Part shown: piece after piece, positions 45,644 to 54,222 of the stretch
Numbering within the stretch: the stretch's first letter is position 1
How the letters are laid out: each line of letters opens with the position of its first letter
Assembly: GCA_030913385.1 (NCBI GenBank)
Contig: CP133159.1
Span: 4,877,001 to 4,941,000, forward strand
Reading direction: 5' to 3'
DNA length: 64,000 nucleotides
Source of the DNA: Cytophagaceae bacterium ABcell3
GTDB lineage: Bacteria > Bacteroidota > Bacteroidia > Cytophagales > Cytophagaceae
Made by a program: the position numbers and the translations under genes
Notes under the pieces: generated by a model
What the model was told of the DNA's origin: nothing
Database searches by the model: none
What the model saw: the letters and a program-made list of their open reading frames with translations, nothing else

Positions 45644-45707
45644 AATTAAGGAGATTACTTTTCAAAGATATATAGAAAAACCCTCAGAACGGTAAATGGT
45701 TTATAAT

Positions 45708-45742
45708 AAAAAAAGCTCCCAGTAAAACCGGAAGCTTTTTTT
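45708..45742 (-). terminator. Rho-independent terminator of dnaK
   Basis: AAAAAAAGCTCCC and GGAAGCTTTTTTT form a stem with one mismatch; on the minus strand the T-run follows the stem 25 bases after the dnaK stop. Confidence 0.85.
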
Positions 45743-45766
45743 AAAGTAGTTTATAAAAGGTAAGGT

Positions 45767-47707
45767 TTATTTTTTATCCTTATTGCTATCCACTTCTTCA
45801 TAATCTACATCAGTCACAGAGTCACCAGATCCGTTTTGGCCTTGTGCACCTGCATCGGCACCAGGGGCTCCTGCACCAGCTCCTGCACCATCAGCACCTG
45901 GCTGCTGTCCTTGGCTGTACATTTCCTGCGAAGCATTTTGCCAAGCAGTGTTCAAGGCAGCCATTGCCGTATCTATAGCAGCAAGATCCTTAGACTCATG
46001 TGCTTTTTTAAGGTCTGCAAGAGAAGATTCCAGAGCGGTTTTGTTGTTTTCTGACAACTTGTCTCCAAACTCCTTCAACTGCTTTTCGGTCTGGAAGATC
46101 AAAGAGTCAGCCGTGTTCATTTTTTCGATTTTCTCTTTCTCAGCTTTATCGGCTTCCTCGTTAGCTTTCGCTTCGTTTCTCATTTTTTCGATTTCATCGT
46201 CAGTTAAGCCTGAAGAAGCTTCGATTCTGATTTTCTGCTCTTTTCCAGTACCTTTATCTTTAGCAGATACATTTAGGATACCATTGGCATCTATATCAAA
46301 GGTAACCTCAATTTGAGGAACGCCTCTTGGTGCCGGCGGAATTCCATCAAGGTGGAACCTACCAATACTTCTATTGTCTTTCGCCATTGGTCTTTCACCC
46401 TGCAATACGTGAATTTCCACAGATGGCTGATTGTCGGAAGCAGTTGAAAACACTTCAGACTTTTTAGTCGGGATAGTAGTGTTAGACTCAATCAGTTTAG
46501 TCATTACACCACCCATTGTTTCAATACCCAAAGAAAGTGGGGTAACGTCTAGAAGCAATACATCTTTAACCTCACCTGTAAGTACACCACCTTGGATAGC
46601 AGCACCGATAGCCACAACCTCATCAGGGTTTACACCTTTAGAAGGTTTTTTACCAAAGAACTTCTCTACTTCTTCCTGAATCTTAGGAATTCTGGTAGAA
46701 CCACCTACAAGGATAACTTCATCTATCTGAGACACATTTAGACCAGCGTCACTTAGCGCCTGCTTGCATGGCTCAAGAGATCTTCTTACTAGATCATCAG
46801 CAAGTTGTTCAAACTTAGCCCTGCTAAGAGATTTCACCAAGTGCTTAGGAATTCCATCTACCGGCATGATATACGGCAGGTTGATTTCCGTAGATGTAGA
46901 GCTAGAAAGCTCAATTTTAGCTTTTTCAGCAGCCTCTTTCAATCTTTGAAGTGCCATAGGATCTTTTTTAAGATCTACACCTTCATCTTTTTTAAACTCA
47001 TCGGCCAACCAGTCAATGATTACTTGGTCAAAGTCATCACCACCAAGGTGGGTATCACCATTAGTAGATTTTACTTCAAATACACCATCACCAAGCTCAA
47101 GTATAGAGATATCAAATGTACCACCACCAAGGTCAAATACAGCGATAGTTACATCATTGCTCTTTTTATCAAGTCCATAAGCCAAAGCCGCAGCCGTAGG
47201 CTCGTTGATAATACGCTTAACTTCTAATCCGGCAATCTGCCCTGCCTCTTTTGTTGCCTGTCTTTCGGCATCGTTAAAGTAAGCAGGAACGGTAATTACA
47301 GCTTCTTTCACCTCTGTTCCAAGGTAGTCTTCAGCAGTTGCTTTCATTTTCTGAAGCACCATTGCTGAAATTTCTTGTGCAGTATAATTTCTGTCACCAA
47401 TTTTTACCCTTGGAGTATCATTACTTCCACTTTCTACGGTATAAGATACATTCCCAGCTTCTTTAGAAACGTCAGAGAATTTCTTACCCATAAAACGCTT
47501 AATAGATGCAATAGTATTGCTTGGGTTGGTTATTGCCTGTCTTTTAGCAGGATCCCCAACTTTTCTTTCACCATTCTCCAAAAAAGCGACAATAGAAGGT
47601 GTTGTTCTTCTTCCTTCGCTATTAGGAATTACTACCGGCTCATTACCTTCCATCACGGAAACGCAAGAGTTAGTAGTTCCTAAATCTATTCCTATAATTT
47701 TTCCCAT
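45767..47707 (-). CDS. dnaK: Molecular chaperone DnaK (Hsp70)
   Basis: ATP-dependent folding chaperone in the cytoplasm. The ATPase domain starts [16 protein letters not shown] and contains [20 protein letters not shown] and [14 protein letters not shown]. The conserved linker [19 protein letters not shown] leads to the substrate-binding domain. The C-terminal tail is rich in Gly, Ala and Gln and ends [14 protein letters not shown]. Length 646 is normal. No dnaJ or grpE gene is adjacent. The upstream region carries several TGACA/TGTCA half-sites that may be stress operators. Confidence 0.98.
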   Translation of the reverse strand: MGKIIGIDLGTTNSCVSVMEGNEPVVIPNSEGRRTTPSIVAFLENGERKVGDPAKRQAITNPSNTIASIKRFMGKKFSDVSKEAGNVSYTVESGSNDTPRVKIGDRNYTAQEISAMVLQKMKATAEDYLGTEVKEAVITVPAYFNDAERQATKEAGQIAGLEVKRIINEPTAAALAYGLDKKSNDVTIAVFDLGGGTFDISILELGDGVFEVKSTNGDTHLGGDDFDQVIIDWLADEFKKDEGVDLKKDPMALQRLKEAAEKAKIELSSSTSTEINLPYIMPVDGIPKHLVKSLSRAKFEQLADDLVRRSLEPCKQALSDAGLNVSQIDEVILVGGSTRIPKIQEEVEKFFGKKPSKGVNPDEVVAIGAAIQGGVLTGEVKDVLLLDVTPLSLGIETMGGVMTKLIESNTTIPTKKSEVFSTASDNQPSVEIHVLQGERPMAKDNRSIGRFHLDGIPPAPRGVPQIEVTFDIDANGILNVSAKDKGTGKEQKIRIEASSGLTDDEIEKMRNEAKANEEADKAEKEKIEKMNTADSLIFQTEKQLKEFGDKLSENNKTALESSLADLKKAHESKDLAAIDTAMAALNTAWQNASQEMYSQGQQPGADGAGAGAGAPGADAGAQGQNGSGDSVTDVDYEEVDSNKDKK

Positions 47708-47794
47708 AAATTGTAAGTTTTATTCTTTTCAGTTCTCAAATTCTTAATAACCTTTTACAAGCCCTATGCCAAGAGGAATTTCAAGCCAGTTTTA

Positions 47795-47901
47795 TGACAT
47801 AATGTCAGAGTCAAAGAAAGATCCCGACATATCAGACATACCATGCTTACCAATGATTAATGAAATTGTTATATTGACAGTTAAAAAATGAATGTTGTCA
47901 A
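47795..47901 (-). promoter_or_regulatory. Cluster of TGACA/TGTCA inverted repeats upstream of dnaK
   Basis: A perfect palindrome TGACATAATGTCA lies at 47795-47807. Further half-sites CGACAT (near 47825) and CAGACAT follow. A spaced pair TTGACA (47874-47879) / TGTCAA (47896-47901) lies beyond. The set covers about 90-195 bases upstream of the dnaK start. It is not CIRCE. It may be an operator or regulator array; the protein is unknown. Confidence 0.45.
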
Positions 47902-47977
47902 TAGTTTTACCTGAAAAGAAAAAGAAGAAAACCCTGCTACTTTAGCGTACACATGTGTTAGGCGCTAAGAAAAAAAA

Positions 47978-48565
47978 CTATTTTATTGACGATAAAGCCG
48001 AAGGAGTAAATACGATTGGGTTAATTTCTATTTCAACATCATGCACTTTGACGTTTCCCTGCTTCTTTAGCATAATTTCAAACTCTCCCAAGCGACTTTT
48101 CCAGATAACTTGATTTTCGGAGCTAAAATCAGGTGTCCCAAAAGAGTATTCAAAATAATTGAGCAGTTCTTTAAACGCAACTTTCTGCTCTTCTTTGTTT
48201 TGCGGGTATAAATAGGCCTGGATCTTTACCACCTTTGACTGGTCGTCAAAGAAATACTCTACATCCACATCTTGGTTTACGTCATAGTTCACCCTATATA
48301 CAATGGATTCGGGGCTGTCGTTGATTATTTGGGTAGTCTCTTCAATTTTCAGTACATCATCCCTTAGGGTTCCCAGACTCACACCTCTAAAAGTACCGCT
48401 AGCAGCGGGCTTTACAATTAACTCAATAGATGGATTTATTTCAAAGTCAAAAGTTTCTTCATAATAATAACTTGAGTTATCGTCGCTATTCTCAGACTCA
48501 GAGCAAGAAATAGTCAAAGAAGAAATTACAGCAAAAAAAATGAGGTACTTAATTTTCCCTATCAT
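47978..48565 (-). CDS. Lipoprotein of unknown function
   Basis: A 195-residue predicted lipoprotein with lipobox LTISC in IKYLIFFAVISSLTISC. A serine/aspartate/tyrosine-rich linker (SESENSDDNSSYYYEE) is followed by a mixed alpha/beta domain containing FRGVSLGTLRDDVLKIEE and VDVEYFFDDQSKVVKIQAY. This could be a small beta-sheet fold of the kind that compares flux through 'G-x-x-x-D' turns. No named family. It stands alone between dnaK's upstream region and a small lipoprotein gene, on the same strand. Confidence 0.7.
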   Translation of the reverse strand: MIGKIKYLIFFAVISSLTISCSESENSDDNSSYYYEETFDFEINPSIELIVKPAASGTFRGVSLGTLRDDVLKIEETTQIINDSPESIVYRVNYDVNQDVDVEYFFDDQSKVVKIQAYLYPQNKEEQKVAFKELLNYFEYSFGTPDFSSENQVIWKSRLGEFEIMLKKQGNVKVHDVEIEINPIVFTPSALSSIK

Positions 48566-48618
48566 ATGATTTTGAAATAAAGTTATGTATGTAACGAAGG
48601 CAATAGTGGGTTAAATAT

Positions 48619-48652
48619 AAAAAAAAATGATAAAGAGAAAAATCCCTTTATC
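48619..48652 (-). terminator. Terminator of the small lipoprotein gene
   Basis: GATAAAG and CTTTATC pair around AGAAAAATC; on the minus strand a run of nine Ts follows. The stem begins within the stop codon of the gene. Confidence 0.7.
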
Positions 48653-48887
48653 AATGTCCGCCGGGAGCAGTATCAGGGAAAGTCCCTGTCCAAGGCCCGG
48701 TATCCGGATGACCTAAAGAAGGTACTCTTCGTGGGTCTGTTGTGCCATGTGCGTCACTTCCTGCTGGTGCCTCCACGCCACGTTCTGTCCTGGTAATGTC
48801 TCGATTACATGAAGAAAATATTAAAACTACCAGCACTAGTATTATCGTAAATATCCCTGCAATCCTTCCCATATTATACCTTTTCAA
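48651..48887 (-). CDS. Very small lipoprotein, function unknown
   Basis: A 78-residue predicted lipoprotein. The signal peptide IFTIILVLVVLIFSSC has lipobox IFSSC. The mature part of ~50 residues is rich in Gly, Pro, Thr and Asp (RRVPSLGHPDTGPWTGTFPD) with no predictable domain and is probably unstructured. The length after the lipobox is unusually short. It is followed by its own terminator, which argues that it is a real gene. Confidence 0.6.
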   Translation of the reverse strand: MKRYNMGRIAGIFTIILVLVVLIFSSCNRDITRTERGVEAPAGSDAHGTTDPRRVPSLGHPDTGPWTGTFPDTAPGGH

Positions 48888-48926
48888 ATTACTTATATAT
48901 ATAACACAGGATGAAAACAGTATGTT

Positions 48927-48967
48927 AAAAAAAAGAGCTGTCAGTTATTTTTGACAGCTCTTTTTTT
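48927..48967. terminator. Strong bidirectional terminator
   Basis: A8, GAGCTGTCA / TGACAGCTC and T7 lie directly downstream of the FKBP gene stop on the minus strand. Confidence 0.88.
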
Positions 48968-48968
48968 A

Positions 48969-49658
48969 CTATTCTTTCTTATGAATATCGATCAATTCAA
49001 CTTCAAAGATAAGTGTAGAGTTAGGCTTAATAGCTCTTGACCCTCTTTCACCATATCCAAGATCAGCAGGCACATACAGCTTCCACTTAGATCCTTTTGG
49101 CATAAGCTGAAGGGCTTCTGTCCAGCCTGCAATTACGCCAGATACTGGAAACTTAGCAGGCTCCCCTCTTTCTACTGAACTGTCAAAGACAGTCCCATCA
49201 ATTAAAGTACCATGATAATGCGTAGTAACCTCATCATCGGCAGTAGGTTTTTCTCCTGTACCTTCTTCAATAATCTCATACTGAAGTCCGCTTTCCAATG
49301 TTACAACACCTTCTCTTTCTTTATTCTTCTCAAGAAAAGCGACACCTTCCTCAAGGTTGCCATCTGCTTGCTTTTGGAAACGAGCCATCATATAGGACTC
49401 AATCAATGCACCTGCTTCCTCCTCAGTCATTACCATTTCCTTCTCATTTAAAACATCCTTAATAGCAGAAGCAAGGATATCAATATTAATTTCGTCTAGA
49501 GACTGGTTTTTGAAGTTTTGTCCAAGGTTAACACCAATACCGTAGCTGACAGAATCAGCTTCTGTTTTTAAAGATAGGTCTTTGCTTCCTGATGATGGGT
49601 TGCAAGACATTGCCAAAGCGGACAATGAACCTGCGATAACTAAATTTCTTAACAACAT
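48969..49658 (-). CDS. FKBP-type peptidyl-prolyl isomerase lipoprotein
   Basis: A 229-residue cis-trans prolyl isomerase anchored by a lipid at the outer membrane or inner membrane; the lipobox is LAMSC. The N-terminal domain (about 30-125, with KTEADSVSYGIGVNLGQNF) is the FKBP_N dimerisation domain. The C-terminal FKBP domain contains VTTHYHGTLIDGTVFDSS, VIAGWTEALQLMPKGSKWK and the ending NSTLIFEVELIDI. It assists folding of proteins in the periplasm. It ends directly at the shared terminator. Confidence 0.92.
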   Translation of the reverse strand: MLLRNLVIAGSLSALAMSCNPSSGSKDLSLKTEADSVSYGIGVNLGQNFKNQSLDEINIDILASAIKDVLNEKEMVMTEEEAGALIESYMMARFQKQADGNLEEGVAFLEKNKEREGVVTLESGLQYEIIEEGTGEKPTADDEVTTHYHGTLIDGTVFDSSVERGEPAKFPVSGVIAGWTEALQLMPKGSKWKLYVPADLGYGERGSRAIKPNSTLIFEVELIDIHKKE

Positions 49659-49765
49659 TTTGTGGTTTATAATTAGAGACTTAAAATACGAAAGTGAATT
49701 AAATGGAAATTTTCCTAATAATTAAATTTCATCAAGAAAATTTTTAATTATTTATATAGACTAAG

Positions 49766-52141
49766 CTATTTTTTCTTAAATAAGTTCTTTATTTTATCAA
49801 CTGTATTCTTTTTTTCTTCCTTTTTAGGTTGCGACCTATAGTTGTGGCGCGGTTTATGAGTAGCTGACGCCCGGTTATAATCTTTCTTTTTATTTTCTTT
49901 TTTAGCTTTAAAAAGATCCCAAAAACGTCCTTCTTTAGGAAGTTGATCAACATAAGGTTCACAATCCACTTTATCTCGTGCATCATCTGACAACCGAGGG
50001 AACCTAGCCATGGCCATACTACGAAGCCCTGGATCATTATTAACTTTTTGCATAAATTTCCCCCATATAGGCAAAGCCATATTGGCTCCCTGTCCGAGGT
50101 CAATAGTTCTAAAGTGTACCCGGCGATCTTCAGCCCCTACCCAAACACCAGCTACAATAGAAGGGGTATATCCCATAAACCAACCGTCAGCATGAGATTG
50201 AGTAGTACCTGTCTTTCCGGCAATATCATTTCTAAGGTTAAACTGGTAGCGCAACCTTGCAGCAGTACCATTGTTTACAACCCCCTGAAGCATATGAGTT
50301 AGTATATCTGCATTTTCTGCAGATATCACCTGTTTGGTTACGCGATCCTTGTTTTCAAAAATAATGTTTCCGTTTTTGTCTTCTATTTTCAAAAGATACA
50401 CAGGCTCTGTGTACCTTCCTTGATTAGCAAAAGTGCCATAAGCGCCAACCATTTCATAAAGCGAAATATCAGCAGACCCCAGGGCCATAGACGGCACAGG
50501 CTCTAAGTTGCTCGTGATGCCCACTTCTTTAGCCAAATCTACAACTGCCGGAATACCCGTTTTGGCTATTAAATGCGCCGATATAGTATTTACCGACTTG
50601 TTAAGTCCTCCTGTAAGCGAATAATAGCCACCATAGTCACTATCGGAGTTCCTTGGAGACCAATTGTCATAATTAGTAAACATGATACGCTTATTCGCAA
50701 TATATTCGCAAGGACTAATTCCCTTTTCCAAAGCCGTTGCATAAACCAGAGGTTTAAAAGTAGAACCAACCTGCCTTTTAGCATTCGGGTTTACGTGGTC
50801 ATATTTGAAATGCCTGTGGTTCAATCCACCTACCCACGCTTTAATTTCTCCATTGGTAGGATCCATAGCCATAAAAGCAGCATGCAAAAAGTGTTGGTAG
50901 TATTTAACAGAGTCCAACGGGGTCATTTCTTTTTCCACTTCCCCATTCCAAGAAAAGACCTTCATATGCTGAGGTTCCGCAAAGGTTTTTCTGATTTCGG
51001 CATCATCCATGCCCCGTTTTTTGAGTGCACGGTACCTGTCACTTCTTTCTACAGCCTTAATTATCACATCATGATTTCTTCCCCAAGGTTGCTTATTTCC
51101 CCAATGCTTATAGAATAGCAACTGCAATTGCGACATATGCTCTTTCATTGCCTCCTCTGCATATTGCTGCATTCTTGAATCTATGGTAGTATAAATTTTC
51201 AACCCATCAGTGTATACGTTATACTTACCCCCCTCCGGCCTTTTAACATCTTTAAGGTTTTTCTGCACCTCCTGCCTCAAAAACTCCCTAAAGTAGGTAG
51301 CTAATCCATCATTGTGCGTAAGGGTAACATAGTGAAGCTGAAGGTCAGTATTCTTCAACTCTTCGGCCTGCTCTTCATTAATGAAGTCATATTTGGCCAT
51401 TTGCGACAACACTACATTTCTTCTTTGAACCGCCCGCTCAGGATATTTTTTAGGATTGTAGTAAGAGGTAGCTTTGAGCATGCCCACCAATACAGCAGCT
51501 TCTTCTGTATTTAACGTGCCCGGTGTTTTGTTAAAAAACCTTCTACTAGCAGAACCAATGCCCCATGCATTCTCACCAAATGGCACTGTGTTCAAATAAA
51601 GGGTAAGAATTTCATTTTTGCTATATGCCTTTTCTAACCTGGAAGCAATGATAATTTCCCGCATTTTGTTTACCGGCATGGAAAGCCTACCATGGGTAGC
51701 CCTTGGGAACAGGTTCTTTGCCAACTGTTGTGAAATAGTACTCCCTCCACCAGAGCTTTCATTGCCAAGCAACAGCGACTTAATGAGCACCCTGAACATA
51801 CTCGTATAGTCTACTCCCGAATGCTCGTAAAACCTTGCATCCTCTGTAGCAACCAATGCATTGACAAGAGAAGGAGAAAGGTCTTCAAACTTCACATTGC
51901 TTCGGTCCTGAAAATAATACTTCCCTAGCAGTTTCCCATCAGAGGAAAAAATCTCAGAGGCGGTATAATTGTCCACAGCTTTAAGGTCCTGAACGGAAGG
52001 TAAGCTACCAAAAACCCCTACACGTACCGCCAAATAAAAAAGGGTAAAGACAAATACCAGTAAAAGGACTCCTGCCCCTATAAGCTTTAATGCAAATCTC
52101 TGTACCTGTTGTTTAAACGTTTGGTTCTGTTTTCGGTTCAT
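49766..52141 (-). CDS. Penicillin-binding protein 1A (bifunctional)
   Basis: A 791-residue class A PBP that polymerises and cross-links peptidoglycan in the periplasm. It has one N-terminal membrane helix. The GT51 glycosyltransferase domain shows EDARFYEHSGVD (catalytic Glu) and GGSTISQQLAKNLF. The transpeptidase domain has the nucleophile motif GSTFKPLVYA (SxxK), KSVNTISAHL (SxN) and KTGTTQSHADGWFMGY (KTG). The C-terminal ~60 residues are lysine/arginine-rich (KAKKENKKKDYNRASATHK). It is a single gene with no visible partner. Confidence 0.94.
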   Translation of the reverse strand: MNRKQNQTFKQQVQRFALKLIGAGVLLLVFVFTLFYLAVRVGVFGSLPSVQDLKAVDNYTASEIFSSDGKLLGKYYFQDRSNVKFEDLSPSLVNALVATEDARFYEHSGVDYTSMFRVLIKSLLLGNESSGGGSTISQQLAKNLFPRATHGRLSMPVNKMREIIIASRLEKAYSKNEILTLYLNTVPFGENAWGIGSASRRFFNKTPGTLNTEEAAVLVGMLKATSYYNPKKYPERAVQRRNVVLSQMAKYDFINEEQAEELKNTDLQLHYVTLTHNDGLATYFREFLRQEVQKNLKDVKRPEGGKYNVYTDGLKIYTTIDSRMQQYAEEAMKEHMSQLQLLFYKHWGNKQPWGRNHDVIIKAVERSDRYRALKKRGMDDAEIRKTFAEPQHMKVFSWNGEVEKEMTPLDSVKYYQHFLHAAFMAMDPTNGEIKAWVGGLNHRHFKYDHVNPNAKRQVGSTFKPLVYATALEKGISPCEYIANKRIMFTNYDNWSPRNSDSDYGGYYSLTGGLNKSVNTISAHLIAKTGIPAVVDLAKEVGITSNLEPVPSMALGSADISLYEMVGAYGTFANQGRYTEPVYLLKIEDKNGNIIFENKDRVTKQVISAENADILTHMLQGVVNNGTAARLRYQFNLRNDIAGKTGTTQSHADGWFMGYTPSIVAGVWVGAEDRRVHFRTIDLGQGANMALPIWGKFMQKVNNDPGLRSMAMARFPRLSDDARDKVDCEPYVDQLPKEGRFWDLFKAKKENKKKDYNRASATHKPRHNYRSQPKKEEKKNTVDKIKNLFKKK

Positions 52142-52195
52142 CCGATATTCTATAATTGCAGGCTATAACCTGATTTTTAATAAACTAGTTCCAGC

Positions 52196-52609
52196 TTATT
52201 GACTCGATATTTCTTCAATTAGCTGACCTACTTTCTCTTCGGTCAGTGGTTTAACCAAAAAGTGCTTTATACCGAGCTCTTTGCAGTGGTCAATATCTTC
52301 TTCATTATACACACTTGCCAGCATAACGATGATTACCTTCTCTTTATTTAAAAATTCAAGCCGGGTAAAGCTGTCCAGAAACTCAATCCCTCCCATTACA
52401 GGCATATTAATATCAACAAAAATCAATTCTGGACAAGTGTTGAAATCCGGATCATAATTTACAATAAATCGCAAAGCTTCCAAACCGTTTGATACAGTCT
52501 GAATGCCATTGGTGATGATGGTCTTTTCTAGAAGCCGCTTTGATACATAGTTACATACCTCATCATCATCAATTAAAAGAGTACAGTTGAAATCCTTCAC
52601 AAAATTCAA
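52196..52609 (-). CDS. Single-domain response regulator
   Basis: A 137-residue CheY-like receiver. The acid pocket is in LLIDDDEV (D14-D16), the phospho-acceptor is D66 in FVDINMPVMGG, and K120 in HFLVKPL completes the active site. There is no output domain, so it passes a signal by binding a partner. Similar single receivers in this phylum belong to the Rcp1-like group used with PAS histidine kinases. A candidate partner is the PAS kinase at 39070, but that is not adjacent. Confidence 0.9.
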   Translation of the reverse strand: MNFVKDFNCTLLIDDDEVCNYVSKRLLEKTIITNGIQTVSNGLEALRFIVNYDPDFNTCPELIFVDINMPVMGGIEFLDSFTRLEFLNKEKVIIVMLASVYNEEDIDHCKELGIKHFLVKPLTEEKVGQLIEEISSQ

Positions 52610-52762
52610 TATTTATTACCAGTCAGTCTCACAAATAACTGTAAAATCCTACCAAAGTTAAGAGGCTTATAGGAGAAGGGCAAAAAAGAACTTGGCTATT
52701 TCAAATAAAAATATAATTCTCCCTTGACAGGGTGCAATTAAAACCAAGTTTATACTAAAGCT

Positions 52763-53179
52763 TTACACGTCCATCTGTTCGGGAATATTGCTCATAATCT
52801 TTTTGGGTTTAACATCTTCTTCAGTTTTTGTACGCCTGCCATAGCACATTAACAAGAGCATTACAGCCCCTGAAATCAACAATCCGCCAGCTTCTCTGGC
52901 CTCTTCTACACCCAAAGCGTGCATTCCTAAAGATTTTTGCGACATCTCTGCTTCGTAATATTCCACCAGTGAAGGGGGAAATTGAAAGGCTGCACCAATT
53001 AAATAAATTACAGCGCTAACACCCAACATGTAAAAATTAAACTTCCCCTTAAATGACATCCAGCACATAACCGCAGCATACCCATATATAGGAACCCAAA
53101 CATACGGGTCGGGGTCATTATATTGAACTGCACAAAAACCTACGAACATAACAAAGAATAACAATGACAAATACTTCAT
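52763..53179 (-). CDS. TMEM220-family small membrane protein
   Basis: A 138-residue protein with about four membrane helices. The beginning LLFFVMFVGFCAVQYNDPDP is the hallmark of the TMEM220 family (an N-terminal helix ending QYNDPD). The remaining helices are near 25-45, 50-70 and 100-120. Function of the family is not known. The C-terminus is hydrophilic. It sits before the defence-like block but does not look related to it. Confidence 0.72.
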   Translation of the reverse strand: MKYLSLLFFVMFVGFCAVQYNDPDPYVWVPIYGYAAVMCWMSFKGKFNFYMLGVSAVIYLIGAAFQFPPSLVEYYEAEMSQKSLGMHALGVEEAREAGGLLISGAVMLLLMCYGRRTKTEEDVKPKKIMSNIPEQMDV

Positions 53180-53278
53180 AAGTAAAAGTTAGCTTTTGAG
53201 CTAAAAAACTACCAGAAGCCTATATTGTTCATCATTATCCCTGCTGTATCCGGCATACAACTGGACAGACTAGTACCT

Positions 53279-53314
53279 ATTATAAATTGGCGACCAATTA
53301 TAAATTGGCGACCA
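53279..53314 (-). repeat. 18-bp perfect tandem duplication at the end of the TIR-like gene
   Basis: The unit ATTATAAATTGGCGACCA occurs twice without spacer (53279-53296 and 53297-53314). It encodes the last codons LVANL and stop, so the stop codon itself is duplicated. Confidence 0.9.
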
Positions 53315-54014
53315 AGCCTTCATCAATGTAAACACCAGAAGCCTTTAAGTGGGAAACAAGCGTTTTTTTCCAATCCCCTTGCATATCAAACTCGTTATAA
53401 GCAAGACCAGTAAAGTCAAAAGGAGTTTCAATAAACTTAGAAGCTGAACGGAAAAGGATAACATTTTTTCTACCAGCATTGGCCAAAAAATATCCTAGTT
53501 GAAAAAGCACCTTTTGACTAGCGCGATAAACATCTGCTCCTTGTGCAGCAGACTTAACATGGTTGTCGGCAGACAAAAGTACCACAGCATACTCACAATC
53601 TTTGGCAGCCTCGTGAAAGTCTAGATAGGTTTTGCCTTTATCTTCATAATCCACCACCACAAAATCGAGACGAAGTCTTCCCAGAAAAGAACTTACCTTA
53701 TCTTTCATGGAGGAATCTTTGCCGTACACAATATATATTTTCTTATTCTCTTCTTTAATCAGGTACAATAAGTCAATCAAGTGTTTCTGCACCCTTCGAA
53801 ACTGCAACTTGTCTTCATTATTTTGTATGTAAGGGAGCCTCATCATCTGCTTATGGTATTTATCCAGCTCCTCTAAATAAAAGTTTTTCCTTAGCGTATA
53901 CGCATTATATATTAAAGTGCGCACTTCACTATAAATGTGACCATAAGGCTCTTTCCAATCACCGCGGTACTGTAAATTATGAAGTTTGTTTAAATAAAAT
54001 TTTAATTCTGTCAT
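53298..54014 (-). CDS. TIR-like nucleotide-binding domain protein (PF10137-like)
   Basis: A 238-residue protein of two parts. Residues 1-90 are an alpha-helical domain of unknown type. Residues 92-235 match the TIR-like fold found in CBASS and other anti-phage effectors. YIVYGKDSSMKDKVSSFLGRL is the first strand, BB-loop and helix. KGKTYLDFHEAAKDCEYAVVLLSAD and RASQKVLFQLGYFLANAGRKN are the later family motifs, normally written R(A/S)RQNVxFELGYF. The glutamate of FELGYF, thought to be the NAD+ hydrolase catalytic residue, is Gln here (Q172, codon 53499-53501). So it may be a non-catalytic sensor or an inactive effector. The neighbours are a restriction enzyme and methyltransferase, in keeping with a defence role. 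No cyclase is adjacent. Confidence 0.7.
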   Translation of the reverse strand: MTELKFYLNKLHNLQYRGDWKEPYGHIYSEVRTLIYNAYTLRKNFYLEELDKYHKQMMRLPYIQNNEDKLQFRRVQKHLIDLLYLIKEENKKIYIVYGKDSSMKDKVSSFLGRLRLDFVVVDYEDKGKTYLDFHEAAKDCEYAVVLLSADNHVKSAAQGADVYRASQKVLFQLGYFLANAGRKNVILFRSASKFIETPFDFTGLAYNEFDMQGDWKKTLVSHLKASGVYIDEGLVANL

Positions 54015-54222
54015 ATAAGGGTCAATTTGAACCAGGAGATACTCAGGTCATACAAAAGGCCGAAATTAGGCCTACTGGACAATCTAAGCTAAAAAAACTA
54101 ATTACCCTCAAGTCAGCAATAAAGTTTCTAAATCCGTTAAAATAATCATTGAGTTAATAGCTCCTTTTAATGGAATATTTAGTTAATTATTCTCAAATTG
54201 CACATCCAAAAGAATGAAATAA

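Noticed and set aside
47780-47810. Sigma-54-like or heat-shock sigma-32-like promoter before dnaK (TGGC and CTTGAA on the minus strand)
   Set aside because: The GG-N10-GC spacing is not met and no matching -10 for sigma-32 was found.
53298-54014. A full CBASS or Pycsar operon around the TIR-like gene
   Set aside because: No CD-NTase, nucleotide cyclase, Cap2/Cap3 or membrane effector gene is adjacent; only the TIR-like protein is present.
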